Source of the DNA: Diabrotica undecimpunctata
Taxonomy: Eukaryota; Arthropoda; Insecta; Coleoptera; Chrysomelidae
Direction of reading: 5' to 3'
DNA: 64,000 nt
Assembly (NCBI RefSeq): GCF_040954645.1
Contig: NC_092811.1
Coordinates: 84,763,063 to 84,827,062, forward strand
The notes beneath the pieces were generated by a model. The model saw only the letters and a list, made by a program, of their open reading frames with translations. It had not been told where the DNA came from and searched no databases. Made by a program: the position numbers and the translations under genes. Shown piece by piece: positions 24,227 through 36,072 of the stretch. Numbering within the stretch: position 1 is the first letter of the stretch; each line of letters opens with the position of its first letter.

Positions 24227-26293
24227 TACTCTCCAAAATTAACGCACCACTTTAAATGGACCATGATTTTAAAACTATATTTCTTCTGAATCCTTAATTG
24301 GATTTCGATGATTTTTTTTCACATTGTAGGTATGTTTCTAGTTAATTACTGTATAATTGTTTTTCGAGAAATGTCAAGGTTTAACCTATATACGGGGTGT
24401 AAAAATTAAAATGTGTTTTTTCCTCCAATTTTTTAACACCCTGTGGAATGTATCAGAAACAACCGCTACATGGTGTTAATATTTCGAAATAGCTTTATCC
24501 TTTGTCAATATTTTCGTAAAAAAATCATCTTGATATCTCTATTATCAAAAAAGAAAAGTACATTCAAAGATTTTCTACTCTCCAAAATTAACGCGCCACC
24601 TCAATTGTACCATAATTTTTAAGCTATTTTTTTAATCCTTAATTTGATTTCAATGACTTTTTTTTGCATTGCAGATCTATTTTTAACTAATTACTCTATT
24701 AGTGTTTTTTGGGAAGTCTCAACGTTTTATCCATATAAGGGGTGTAAAAATAGTTGTTTTTTCATCTTATTTTGCAACACCCTGTGGAATTTATTAAAAG
24801 CAAACTCTACATCTTAATATTTCGAGATATATTTATTATCAAAAAAGAACACAGTACCTTCAAAGCATAACGTGATTTTATTGAATTGTAATAAGTTATC
24901 GTGAAATAGACTTGAGGTTAAGAGTATACAATATTACGAGTCATTCAACGTTTTCGAGAACCAAACGACCATACGAGATGGCGTGGACAAGGAAGAGGAA
25001 GACTCACAACACCACGCCAAGATCAGTTTATCAGGCTTGGTGCTATAAGAGAACGTTTTGTCACAATGAAACATTTACAAATACAAGTGGCAGATGTTCA
25101 TAATATTCGAATTAGTAGAAACACCGCCTCGCTGAACAATATTTGCATATAAGGATACCAGTCAGAGCACCAGCTTGAAACGTAAATCATCATAGAAGTA
25201 GATTATAATTTGCCAGAGAGCACCTTGACTGGAATGTTGATAAGTGGGAGCACGTGTTGTTCACTGATGCATCGAGGCATTGTTTATATAGCTCAGATAG
25301 ATATGTGAGAGTTATTCGACGGCCACGAGAACGCTACGTACAGTGCAAAATACGACCTATTACTTTATCTGTAGGAGGATTTGTAATGATTTGGGCAGGA
25401 ATATCTCTTACAGCGCGAACGGACCTTGTTGCTTTACGAAGAGATTCCGTAACAAGTGAAAGGTATATTTCAGACATTTTGTCTAACCACGTAAGTTGCA
25501 TTTGCTCCTTACATAGGAAAATTTTCTTTTAATGCAGTATAACGCTCGACCACATGTTGCACGTGTGGTCCGTGAGTATTTGGACGAGGTTGGAATACAA
25601 ACAATGATCTGACCACCCTGCAGACCTAATCTAAATTCCATAGAGAATTTGTGGGATATTATTGATCGCCAACTCAGGAGCCGGCAAAAAGAAAGTAGAA
25701 AGTAAAAGGTATGGTGAGAGAAGTTTGGGATGCAGTTAATCAAGACCAAATACGCCGCTTGATTTTAAGTATGCCTCGTCGCTGTGAAGAAGTAATTAGA
25801 TGTAGAGGTAGAAATACTCGTTATTAAGTGTTTTTGAGCAAGGAAATTGTTAAAGATTATTTAGGTTATGTTTTCTTAGGCTTTAGTTGTATTAAATGTC
25901 AATAAAGTTTACGTAATGTTTGCTTTAAATGTTAATAAAAACTTGTTACATTTAAAGTTCTGTATAATTTTTAATAATGAAGATATCGAGATAATTTTTG
26001 TACGAAAATCTTAAGAAAGGATGAATCTATCTTAAAATATTAATAAGATGTAGCGTTTCTTTCTAATAAATTCCACAGGGTGTTTCAAAATATGATAAAA
26101 GAACACAACTGTATTTTTACACCCCGTTTACCAGTAAAACGTTGATATTTTTCAGAAAATATTACAATGTTTTATTAGAAATATACCTATATTATAAGAA
26201 AAAAATCAGTAAAATCCAATCAACCATTCAGAAGAAAAATAGCTTCAAACTTAGGGTACATTTAAGGTGGTGCGTTCATTTAGGACAGTAGTG
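24224..26293 (+). mobile_element. Tc1/mariner element with long subterminal inverted repeats
   Basis: The ends are inverted copies: CACTACTCTCCAAAATTAACG at left (21-base limit respected by noting 24224-24243 only) and its complement with a few changes at 26255-26293. The inverted similarity extends about 300 bases inward (24574-24900 against 25976-26290, sharing the 'ACACCCTGTGGAAT' and 'GGGGTGTAAAAA' blocks). Both sides abut TA runs, as expected for TA-targeted insertion. The left end exists twice (24224-24573 and from 24574), as a direct duplication. It carries the broken transposase at 24900-25830. Confidence 0.8.
24900..25830 (+). pseudogene. Tc1/mariner transposase, broken
   Basis: Fragments in order: an HTH end with TTPRQDQFIRLGAIRERF, VADVHNIRISRNTA, then a catalytic region beginning HVLFTDASRHCLYSSDRYVR (first Asp kept; the usual DES is DAS), SVGGFVMIWAGISL, and NLNSIENLWDIIDRQLRS carrying the final Glu. 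Frameshifts and stops separate them, and the second-Asp block (DNAxxH) is damaged near 25540. Non-functional. Confidence 0.75.
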
Positions 26294-26294
26294 T

Positions 26295-26405
<111 letters not shown>

Positions 26406-26553
26406 TATAAGGTACCGAGCTTTGTTATCTGATTGTTTTATCGGTTTGTTAATTTTCAATAGAAACCTTTATTCTTCCCAACAATTACAAGTTTTTTCAA
26501 AATAAATAAATATTGGTTTGAAATACAGGGTGTGATTCCATATAAGTTTGGTT

Positions 26554-26556
<3 letters not shown>

Positions 26557-26611
<55 letters not shown>
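26557..26611. repeat. (TA)n microsatellite
   Basis: TA run of about 55 bases. Confidence 0.95.
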
Positions 26612-26789
26612 CGTTAATATATTGTAACGAAATAGCCCATCTCCGATGCATGGTACGCGTCACAATTCTTAGAAGGATGATTCTCGAATACACAATCGAT
26701 GACATTTTCAATAGCGCCTCCTTCGAGGTGCTGCGAACGAATTAGAGGTGGGCTACTCCAGAATATTTGCTTCTGGGCTGCAGTTAGCT

Positions 26790-27280
26790 TGGGACCCGTA
26801 GCTGCCCTTTTTTCTGCCAGGTTGCCTGCCTTAAGTCTCCTTCTAACTGTCCAAATGACGGTAACTACACCTCGGAACTCTCTAAGCTCTTTTTTGAGAA
26901 AAGCCCCAATCAAATGTCAATTTCTCAGGGATTTCGATACAAGAAATCGATTATTTCTCTCCGTTGTTATTCGTTTACGGCCTTCTTGTCGTCGGACATA
27001 ATCACCAGCATCTTGGTACCGGCGATATACTCGGGACACAGCAGATTGGCTTAAATTTAGTCGATTTGCCACGGCCCTCTGGCTCAGACCTTTTGTCAAT
27101 AATGCTACTGCTTGGGCTGCTTTAACGGATGTGGTATCCACTTGTAATGCAGTTGCGAACTTAAGTGACTGATTTATCAGTGAGTTGCTATGGAAATTGT
27201 CGGTGTGTGTCGATTTTAATGAGTCAAATTCTGACTCCCTCTCTACGTGTTGCATTATTTATTTGTAATACGTCATCTAC
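26790..27280 (-). pseudogene. Tc1-like transposase N-terminal part (second Tc1 family, copy 1)
   Basis: Starts at an ATG near 27255 (MQHVERESEFDSLKS) and shows a paired HTH region (GLSQRAVANRLNLSQSAVS, then RVYRRYQDAGDYVRR) and VVTVIWTVRRRLKAGNL. One frameshift near 26915. The catalytic half is missing: after GPKLT the sequence switches to unrelated DNA (26620-26790). Same family as the copy at 30610-31735, in opposite orientation. Confidence 0.75.
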
Positions 27281-27805
27281 ATCTACAACGTCTGTAAGTA
27301 GTTGGTTCTGTGTTTTTATTAATTAATCTGTCAATATGTCTCCATAATCGGGTCAAATTGTCCAAACAATTTGACCAGTTTTAAAAAATTGTCGTTATTT
27401 CTATCGTGTAATTTATCCGATGATCCACGAAAAGCCAAATTTTGTCCTCTCAAAAATGTTATTATTTCTATTGATCTTGTTAAAACATTTATTCTATGTT
27501 TCCTCTACATATGGGCTATATTATTTGTTCTTGGCAATTAATAGTAGTTTTAATTGTTTATTTTTTTTCCTAATTCTTTGCATTTTAGAAAGGTTTTCAT
27601 GTGATTTCTGCTTTTTTCTGCTAATTTGTAAGGCTTTCGATAAGTTTCTCCAATCTTAAATCCTGAGCTAAAACTACTAGATTCTGCAGTTGCAAAAATC
27701 TTACTACAAAAACAGAAAACGGAATTTAAAGATTAGGAATATGTTTTTTTTTTATTACAATCTTTAGCAATCAAAACACAAATAAAGTTCTATAAGCTAA
27801 TTTGC

Positions 27806-28985
27806 GGGCTGCGGAGCAAGGGGCTCCCATTGGCGTGGTGAGGTCTTCTCCAGTAACAAGAGCACTTTAACCGTTTTTCAGGTCAGCTGGCCAGTTCCTT
27901 TTGAGTCTCCTATGGGCTTGGTGTTCTAGCAGAGGTTAGAGTAAGGGGTTACTATGTGATTCCAGTGCTTCATGGTGCTTCGTGCTGTATTTAGTGATTA
28001 CATCCTGTACGAACGGGATTCTTAGGTCCTCATGAAGTGTTAGGTTTGACAGATACCAAGGTGCATTAGCTATCGTTCGGAGTATTTTTGATTGGCATCT
28101 TTGAATTATGGCTGTATTTGAGTTGCTCGCACATCCCTAGAGTTGAATTCCATACGTCCACATACGTTTTATGACGATTTTGTATCAAGGATTTTGTTTT
28201 CAAGGCTCAGTTTCGATTTCCTTCCTACTAACCAGTTTAGATCTTTCATTCTTAGGTCAATTTCTTTCCGCTTCTTAAGAATATGTTCTTTCCGGGTGAG
28301 TTTTGAGTTTTGAGTCAAGATGTATTCCTAGGTATTTAGTGCTAGAGGATTGGTGAAGTTGGATATTGTTAAGTGAAACTGGGGAACACGGGTCTCTTCT
28401 CAAGGTAAAAGTCACTTGCACTGATTTTGTTTCATTCATTTTAATTCTCGACTTGTAAGACCAAGTCTCGATTTCATTCAGTTGTACCTGTAGAATGTTA
28501 GATGCTATAATTGGATTTTCGTCGGCTGCAAGGATGACAGCATCATCTGCAAACGTGCCAGTGATGGTTTCATTAGTGGACGGTATATCAGGAATATTAA
28601 AGAATGGACAGGAATACACAATACAGGCGAGCTGTGTCACGCCGCCAAGAACAGAATTCTAGTAATGAGATAGTCGCCTACGCACTTTGGTGTATGGCAT
28701 GTTAAGAAGAAGATCTGCTGTGTATAGTACATATAATATTGGTCCAAGAACGCTGCCCTGTGGAACACCAGATTTTATAGAAAAATTATTGGTGTTACTT
28801 TCATTAACTCTTGTTCGGAATTGTCTCCCACTCAGATAGGATTTTAACAGTTTCAGGTACGTGATGGGTAAATATTTCTTAATTTTGAAAATCAGGCCTG
28901 TGTGCCAAACCTTATCAAAGGCTTGACTAATATCTAGAAAAGCAGCTGTGCAGTAGTGTTTGCTTTCCATTGCAGAATTTATGGT
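27806..28985 (-). pseudogene. Jockey-like LINE ORF2, 3' half
   Basis: Minus-strand frames read MESKHYCTAAFLDISQAFDK (RT motif A), SGVPQGSVLGPILYVLYTAD, then GTFADDAVILAADEN (motif C, FADD), and SSTKYLGIHLDSKL, a Jockey-type order. One frameshift near 28650. The 3' end near 27806 carries a typical tail (PIGDSKGTGQL-like). Its 5' part is found inverted at 29040-29868. Confidence 0.8.
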
Positions 28986-29039
28986 GTGTACTACACAACG
29001 AAATTGTCATTCTGTTAATAAGTGAAAGCCATTTCACAA

Positions 29040-29868
29040 GTCAAACTTACTTGCAGAACTACCAAACTTAAAGAGGCACAATAACTGTTATTTACAAACT
29101 ACATAACAAATCTAAACCGATACGATAACTCAATATGGAAACCGATCAAAAACTTCAAAAAACCCAAGACTCCGGTACCTCCAATTAGAAACGAACAGGG
29201 ACCAACACTACAGTAAGCCAGATGTGATGAAGAAAAAACAACGTTATTTGCCGAGCACCTAACTCAAGTATTTACTTCCAACAACGACGCTCCGGATATT
29301 GAAATTGAAAGGGACATAAATAACATTCCAGAGAACATACCAGTAATCACACAACTAACCAAAAATGAAGTTCAACAAGAAATCCAATATTTATACATTA
29401 GAAAAACTCCTGGGCTGGACAAAATAACACCCAAGACGATGAAGGAACTACCAGATAAAGGAATCATACTGATTACTCTCATCTTCGATGCTATTCTACG
29501 ATTAAACTACTGGACAAAGCTCTTTAAAACCGCTGAAATAATACTAATCCCAAAAGCAGGAAAAAATCCAAACGAGGTTTCATCATATAGGCCAATAAGC
29601 GTACTACCAGTCGTATCCAAAATACTTGAAAGATTACTGTTACAAAAAATTAACTCAGACCCCAATACGGAGGAATGGATAACCAACCACCAATTTGGCT
29701 TTCGAAAAAAAAAAAACACTCGACAATACAGCAGGTTCATAGTACACACCATAAATTCTGCAATGGAAAGCAAACACTACTGCACAGCTGCTTCTTTAGA
29801 TTTTAGTCAAGCCTTTGATAAGGTTTAGCACACAGGCCTTATTTTCAAAATTAAAAAATATTTACCCA
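29040..29868 (+). pseudogene. Jockey-like LINE ORF2, inverted 5' half
   Basis: Plus-strand frames give the EN-RT linker and RT start: IILIPKAGKNPNEVSSYRPI (motif 1-2), LPVVSKILERLLLQKI, WITNHQFGFRKKKNTRQYS, MESKHYCTAASLDFSQAFDK. A TAG follows FDKV. The last ~110 bases repeat, inverted and slightly diverged, the first ~110 bases of the 27806-28985 piece. Confidence 0.75.
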
Positions 29869-29877
29869 TGACACAAA

Positions 29878-30375
29878 CTACAACGCACAGACATATAAAA
29901 TGTGAATTAATAAAATCTGAATTAATCGACATGCTAGAAAATGCAACAAGAAATAAAATATTATCATGTATTCAAGAAGGTAAATATTATTCATTCATAC
30001 TAAACTGTACACCATATGAAAGTAAAACAAAACAAATGACAATAATAATACGTTTTGTTTCTTACACCGATGACATTGTGGAGATCAACGAAAATTTCTT
30101 AGAATTTATTAAAATTGATGATTCAACGGACCGCGGATTTTATGAAAAAAAAATCATCAATATTTGAGACATGAAGTATTTCCATTGGTGATTTCCGTGG
30201 TCAAGAATACGACAACAAAGCGAAGATGAAGGGGAAAAAGCAGGCTGTAAAATTTAATTTTAACAAAAAACCTCGGGCTTTTTTCTTCCATGTGCTGCGC
30301 GAACATTAAAGTTAATAAATGACGCTGCAAAGTAAATTCTGATACAATGTGTTTTTGCAACTCTGTTAGAAATTT
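29878..30375 (+). pseudogene. hAT-like (ZMYM1-type) transposase fragment
   Basis: Frames read LIDMLENATRNKILSCIQEG, KYYSFILNCTPYESKTKQMT, IIIRFVSYTD with VEINENFLEFIK and DDSTD, the core of the vertebrate/insect ZMYM1-like hAT proteins. A second frame (30155-30340) continues RIRQQSEDEGEKAG and PRAFF-type sequence ending INDAAK. Several frameshifts. Interrupted on the right by the Tc1 copy at 30610. Confidence 0.65.
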
Positions 30376-30609
30376 TAAGTAATAACTTTAATAATGAAAT
30401 TAAACATGAAGCAAAAATTGTTTGCCTTAAAATTAAAAAAATTAAATTTATAATACACTTGAGTAGAAAATAATCGACTCAAAAATATTTTGCGAAAGAA
30501 CGTCTCCTGTGTTAATCTAAAAACTGTAAATTTAAAAATATTTAGTGTACTATCATTGACCTTATTATTTAGTTCTAAAAAATTTTTGTTTTTTGGTGAA
30601 TCGGATGAC

Positions 30610-31735
30610 GTACTACAAATAAATAATGCAACACGTAGAGAGGGAGTCAGAATTTGACTCATTAAAATCGACACGCACCGACTTAACGCGTTCGGTTAAC
30701 ATCATACGCAACAATTTCCATAGCAACTCACTGATAAATCAGTCACTTAAGTTCGCAACTGCATTACAAGTGGATACCACATCTGTTAAAGCAGCCGAAG
30801 CAGTAGCATTATTGATAGAAGGTCTGAGCCAGAGGGCCGTGGCAAATCGACTAAATTTAAGCCAATCTGCTGTGTCCCGAGTATATCGTTGGTACCAAGA
30901 TGCTAGTGATTATGTCCGCCGACAAGGAGAAGGCCGTAAACGAATAACAACGGAGAGATATGATCGATTTCTTGTATCGAAATCCCTGAGAAATCGACAT
31001 TTGATTGGTGCTTTTCTCAAAAAAGAGCTTAGAGAGTTCCGAGGTGTAGTTACCGTCATTTGGACAGTTAGAAGGAGACTTAAGGCAGTCAACCTGACAG
31101 CAAAAAGGGCAGCTACGGGTCCCAAGCTAACATCTGGATCGGGACGACTATCAATGGAGTCAGGTATTATTCTCCTACGAAAGTAGGGTCTGTCTACATG
31201 GCAAGGACAGAAGGCGTCGAGTCTATAGAAGGCCAGGTTGAGCGATTTGCCCAATGTTGTATACGAGAAAATGTCATATTGAGGCGGTTCTTGTATATTT
31301 TGAGCCGGCATTTCCATGGATGGGAAAACCTAGTTGGTTCTCGTGCCTGGTGGAGGACGTGGAGGAGGTTTAATGACGGATCCTTACATCAGAGACATTT
31401 TGGAGGAACATGTGGCTCTATACGCGGGATTTATTGGTGATGCCTTTATTTTATTGCACGATGCCATACCGCACGAGTCACCACCACCCATCTAACTGAG
31501 ATCAGTATACCTACAATAAATTGGCCTGCGTTGAGCCCAATAGAGCATGTTTGGGATGAGCTTAAACGAAGGGTCCGGGACAGAAATCATGCATCAAGGA
31601 GCATAATAAAATTGAGAGCTGCGCTTATTGATTAATGGGAAGCAATGCCTCAAGAATTTATTAGAAAAGTCATCTAATTCATGCGAAGTCGATTGGAAAA
31701 TATAATTAGGAGTAGGGATGGTAATATCAAAAACG
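30610..31735 (+). pseudogene. Tc1-like transposase (second Tc1 family, copy 2)
   Basis: The ATG at 30626 (MQHVERESEFDSLKS) starts an open frame of 186 residues with the HTH pair (GLSQRAVANRLNLSQSAVS, RVYRWYQDASDYVRR). A deletion after KLT removes the first catalytic Asp. Then, in other frames, DPYIRDILEEHVALYAGF, FILLHDAIPH (second Asp), NWPALSPIEHVWDELKRR (final Glu) and QEFIRKVI appear. Stops and frame changes make it inactive. Orientation is opposite to the copy at 26790-27280. Confidence 0.8.
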
Positions 31736-31739
31736 TGCT

Positions 31740-32430
31740 GAAAAAAAAGAAATTCATTTTGTAGTTGATGATTTCTCTGTTTATAACGTCTTTCTTGCGT
31801 TAGTTCCAATGATGAGTATTGAGAAAACTCTGTTCGTATTGCATATTGTTTTTATAATGCGTATTCCAGATAATGCAATAGCAGTTTTTGTAAGTTCAAT
31901 AAGAAAGTTATTGTTTGCACATTACATCTTTTTATTTTCATGCTTCTTACATTGAAACAGAGGATGTAATCTCAAATATCGCTTTTGAGTCGATTGTTTT
32001 GCACGCAAGTGTATGTAGTTTAAGAATTTGGTACGATTTACTTAATATACTAATCCAGTACTTATATTTCTGAATATCGACACGATATAACTTAACAAAA
32101 TTTTTGGAAGCTGCAAAACAATTAAGTGAAAATCTGGATGGAGAAACAGAATTCAAATCTATATTAGAAGTTCGACAGCGAAAAAAGAAAGATCAATTTG
32201 TTTACACAGGCCGAAAAAAAAAAAAAAGATTTATAAAACTTTTCTTAAAAATTTATTTGAATCCTATGTATTTTTTGTCGCTAAGAAAGAATCTGAAATT
32301 AAATTTTACGTATCACCCACAGTTTTCCCACAATATTACACTGGTTTATTCTACATTATAAAAATTTGAAAAAGACAAAATACCGAAATACATTAAAATG
32401 AGACATGATTAGAATAATACCTTTTATTTA
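31740..32430. other. Mostly unassigned; possible hAT scrap at 32095-32175
   Basis: A short plus-strand frame reads FLEAAKQLSENLDGETEFKS followed by Lys/Arg-rich residues, similar in style to the region before the C-terminus of ZMYM1-type hAT proteins. It would fit as a continuation of the 29878-30375 fragment beyond the Tc1 insertion. The rest is AT-rich. Confidence 0.3.
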
Positions 32431-32439
32431 ATTCTTATC

Positions 32440-33380
32440 TTGTTTTTTTTCTGTAAAACTTCTCAAGTAGCTTTTTATCCTATGCGAGGCACTACGAGGT
32501 ACTTGAAACATTCTCCATCTTTAGGCAGAGCATTGACAAACTGTTTCATTAAGCCTAACTTGATGTGTAGAAGTGGAAGAAGGATCTTTTTTGGATCTAC
32601 CAAAGTTTTGTACAAAATGTTCTTCTCCCCAGGTGTTGAAACATATATTATGGGCCATTGTTTTGTGGACCACTGTTATCTCTTGCTCTGCTGTCCCCCT
32701 CACAAATAAAACATGGAAACTTTGTTAATCCCTTTTCTTTTTAAATCTCCACAGATCATCCAATCATGAGCTGAATACGATTTTCATATGTATCTTTCAT
32801 ATGGACTGAATGAGCAATAGGAAGTGAAGCATAAGTGTAAGAGTACAGCTTTTAAACTTGTTTTTGAAGAGACTATAAAATGCCTCCAAACATCCTTATT
32901 ATACTCAATAACAAACTCATTCATTAGATCACCAATATCATGACAGTAGACCAAATTCCTTCCTGCCTAAAAAACTGAGCAAACTGTTGATCTCTGTACC
33001 GCAAATAGATGTACCAAGCGATAACAAATTCTTTTCTTTTAATCTTAAGCCAAGCAATTCTGATTTTTCCATTGTTAAACCCAAATATCTTACTAAGTCA
33101 TCTAGCTTGGATAAACAACTGTGGTTGTAAATTTTCTGAAGGACATTGAAATTCACCATCACTTCCTGGACCACTTCTATCTGATTCTGATTCACTTCTA
33201 TTTAAAAAGGTCATCAATACGTAGAGGAGGCTCGGGGACTGGCAGTTCAGGTCCATGCTCTACCGAACGGATAGCAGACTGGAGGTTAATATAAACAATC
33301 ACTTCCTTATTTTTGGAGTTATATCCAAAAACATCGACAGTACAAAAATAATCATTTGAATGATTTTTTGCTCTCTCCAT
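32440..33380 (-). pseudogene. Unclassified transposon-associated protein, decayed
   Basis: Minus-strand frames in order: NDYFCTVDVFGYNSKNKE, LQSAIRSVEHGPELPVPEPP, LDDLVRYLGLTMEKSELLGL with RLKEKNLL, IAHSVHMKDTYENR, TKFPCFICEGDSRA. I recognise this motif order (PVPxPP, SAELLGSRLKEKNLL, SVHMKESYEN, FPCFLCxWDSRA) from a repeat-associated protein family abundant in arthropods and Hydra, but I do not know its biochemical activity. There are many stops and frame breaks. The C-terminal part is truncated near 32440. Confidence 0.5.
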
Positions 33381-33721
33381 ACCATAAGCACTGCAAATCT
33401 AAAAGCTTTTTGAAGTTATACTTCTATACGCGCGCTCCACGTTGGAAATTTGTACGGGAGTGAATCGGTGAAATCATTACATATGTAAGATAATGAGTAC
33501 GAGAGAGATAGAAGATATATTTTCTCTCTCTTCCTCTCTCGAGAATAAAAATGTTCCTTTTGTATATATATTTAATATTATATTTATATATTATATATAT
33601 AATATTTATTAATATTATTATTTATGTGATGTTTTGTATTATTTATTAAATGTTCATAATTATTTTAGTCTTTTGTGTTTCTAAATAATAATCTCAATAA
33701 ATTACTGTAAGACCGAGAACT

Positions 33722-33757
33722 GAAGAGTGGCCGAGCTAAGTGATCTAAGTACCAAAA
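33722..33757 (+). repeat. Left TIR of the 2.35-kb transposon
   Basis: Pairs with 36037-36072, 33 of 36 bases identical. Confidence 0.9.
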
Positions 33758-33962
33758 TTAACAATTGCCAGAAATCAAAAAAAACTTTATTAACCAAAAA
33801 AATAAAACAAATATATAATTGTTTATGGAAATTCCGCTTCATTAACAAGTACCTAAATAACGTATAACAAATTTTCGGTGTTAATATACTAAACAAACTT
33901 AGTAATACTCAATAACTGAAGAAAAAATGGAAATGATCTAAGTCCACAGGAATAATATTTGA

Positions 33963-35809
33963 CTAAATATCTAAAATAGAGGTGAAAAATGCTCTATTTT
34001 CGTGGTTAATGAATTCTAGCATGGCGCGAAGGTCTTTTTTCTTACTTTCGTTTATTTGCTGAACACCAGAAAAACCCAAGAGCTCTGTCGACTTTAACTT
34101 TTGGACAGTCACACCTTTTTTCAATATACGACACTTTTCCCATCCAATTAAGTCACTAAAATTTTTCTTGTACCACACTGTTCCCGGCTCTTCTTTCGTC
34201 ACACGTAACCACGATGCTTGAGTAATACCAAGTTTAGATGTATCTATACATTCTGATGATATTTTATCGAAATCAAAGAAAGTACATTCTCCCATATCTA
34301 AAAGTCTGTAAGGTCTGGAAGGTCTAGCAGCAGCAATTACAGTTTTTAAATCGTTTACTGTTTGAAGCTTGGAACATTTTGCTCGTTTCTCTATAAGAGC
34401 AAAATCTCTATCTGAAGATGAAAAGCTATGACCGGAAACTAAAAATTTATGATCAATGGTATCAAAATGTCCATTAGCTACTAAGAAAATGTATAAGAAG
34501 ATAAATATTCGGTTTTTCAGTTGACCTGCACAGTTGTCGCTCCATATACATAGTTTTCGCTTATAAGTTGAAAGCTCTCCTGTATTCAAGGCTTGTAAAA
34601 GACATGATGCCATTTGGTTCCCACCACGACCCGATTGTCCTTCATGCCAGATGCACATTATCCCATCTGCAGTATCTTGCATGTGTATTCCAAAATTGTA
34701 GCATGACAATTGGCGGCTGTAATACATACTACTATGCGTCAATTTGGGAAGCGAAAATACTTTTTGTAGATCCATGGTAATGGTACAGGTATCGCTACCT
34801 GGAAGAGTACTGCTCGTACTATCTTCTTGAAAAACATTCAGAGCTTTATCTGTTTTTCTATGATGTAATTCCAACTCATTTTTAGCTTTTCTGGATATAC
34901 TAAGGTCTTTGTCCTTGCCTCTTAAAAAAAGTAAATCACAAGTCTTACAGGTGTCAACTCTAGGTTTTCTAAAAGAAAGATTCGGAAAATCCTTCATAAA
35001 AACTTTCCTATAGAATTTGTATGTTATGGTGCTGTCAGGATGTTTTATTTTAAAAGAGTTGTATAGCTTATTAACATTGAGGTCTGGACTGAGATATTCC
35101 TTTTCACTTTTTGAACGACTGTAGTGGCTCTCGTCCCCCGGGAAGCTATTGATGTGATTATTTACCATCTGTCTGTCATGAAGAGTATACTTAAATTTTC
35201 TAACACCTCCTCGTTTATCCTTAAAGGTTGTATGTCCCTCCTTTTTACGCCTAACAAGCGTAGTAATCTTTTGCGGACTTATAGCAAATATTTCCAAAAA
35301 CGTTTTTTTACAAACTCTTTTCACATTACCTTCCCCATCTGGAACAAAAAAAGCTACGGTACACTGTCGTCTACTTTCTGATGAATCACCAGAACTACCA
35401 TTGCGGCGACGTTGGATTGGTAAAACTTGCAATAATCCCATAAGATAGCTGCCTTGCTCGTTGAGTTCAAGGCCATGATACAAGTCGAAAAGCTTAATTT
35501 TCATATCAACCACGTCTCTACAGCTGAATTTACATTTGCACGTGATCTAAAATAGAAAAATCTCATGATAATATATCATTTCAACAAAGCCAAAGTAGCG
35601 ATAAAAAAAGTTTTAGGTAGATATTCACAAATTTCAAGCGAAATATCTGTTAAAAATCTCGTACTAACCTCATTTTTTGGAACGGCCTTTCCAAGTTTTT
35701 GCAGCTTACAATTTTGTGTAATGTAGGGTTTTCCACTCAATGTAGCTTCACTCTGTTTTTTTCTTGACGATATTGTTTTCTTTTTATCATCAAACGCACT
35801 AGAATCCAT
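33963..35809 (-). CDS. Putative transposase of a DUF7869-like family (2 exons, 574 residues)
   Basis: Exon 1 is 35669-35809 (MDSSAFDDKKKT start, donor GAG|GTTAGT) and exon 2 is 33963-35546 (acceptor TATTTTAG). Both junctions are phase 0. Features: a Cys-rich start of exon 2 (TCKCKFSC), a CxxC pair at about residues 247-250 (DTCKTCD), then a candidate RNase H-like core with Asp in TITMDLQKVF (about 306), GIMCIWHEGQSGRGGNQMAS, Asp in SDNCAGQLKN (about 384), HKFLVSGHSFSSSDRDFALI and Glu in LIEKR (about 433). The family, common in insect genomes and usually annotated as uncharacterised, has the (D)N..GQ.KN signature. Flanking TIRs and an exact target duplication identify it here as the element's transposase. 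No stops or frameshifts. The catalytic assignment is inference. Confidence 0.8.
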
Positions 35810-36036
35810 TGTATTTACTTTAAAACACAAATTCATCAATCGATTCTAACGACAATACGCCAACCTGCAAATGGCACTTAGATCAATTAGCACAGCACAT
35901 GATCTCGGACTTACAGGCGGCTCCATCTTTGGGCTTCGTTTGCAATCACTAGAGTGAAGTTAGCACGTAGATCTCATAGGGGGACATTGGCATAGAAACA
36001 TAGATCATATTGATTGAATAAAAACAAAATTTTATG

Positions 36037-36072
36037 TTTTGGCACTTAGATCACTTAGCTTGGACACTCTTC
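36037..36072 (-). repeat. Right TIR of the 2.35-kb transposon
   Basis: Reverse complement of 33722-33757 with three mismatches, followed by AACT. Confidence 0.9.

Larger units (their letters stand above)
33722..36072 (-). mobile_element. Complete DNA transposon, 36-bp TIRs, AACT target duplication (Sola-like?)
   Basis: The 36-base ends (33722-33757 and 36037-36072) are inverted repeats with three mismatches; both begin GAAGAGTG and share AGCTAAGTGATCTAAGT. They are flanked by the identical 4-mer AACT (33718-33721 and 36073-36076). The only gene inside is the intact 574-residue protein at 33963-35809. A 4-bp duplication is a property of the Sola superfamily as I recall it, and GAG-like ends fit some of its groups, but the assignment is inference. 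Confidence 0.85.

Noticed and set aside
34568..35381. Plus-strand frames inside the 34-kb transposon
   Set aside because: Antisense shadows of the intact 574-residue gene.
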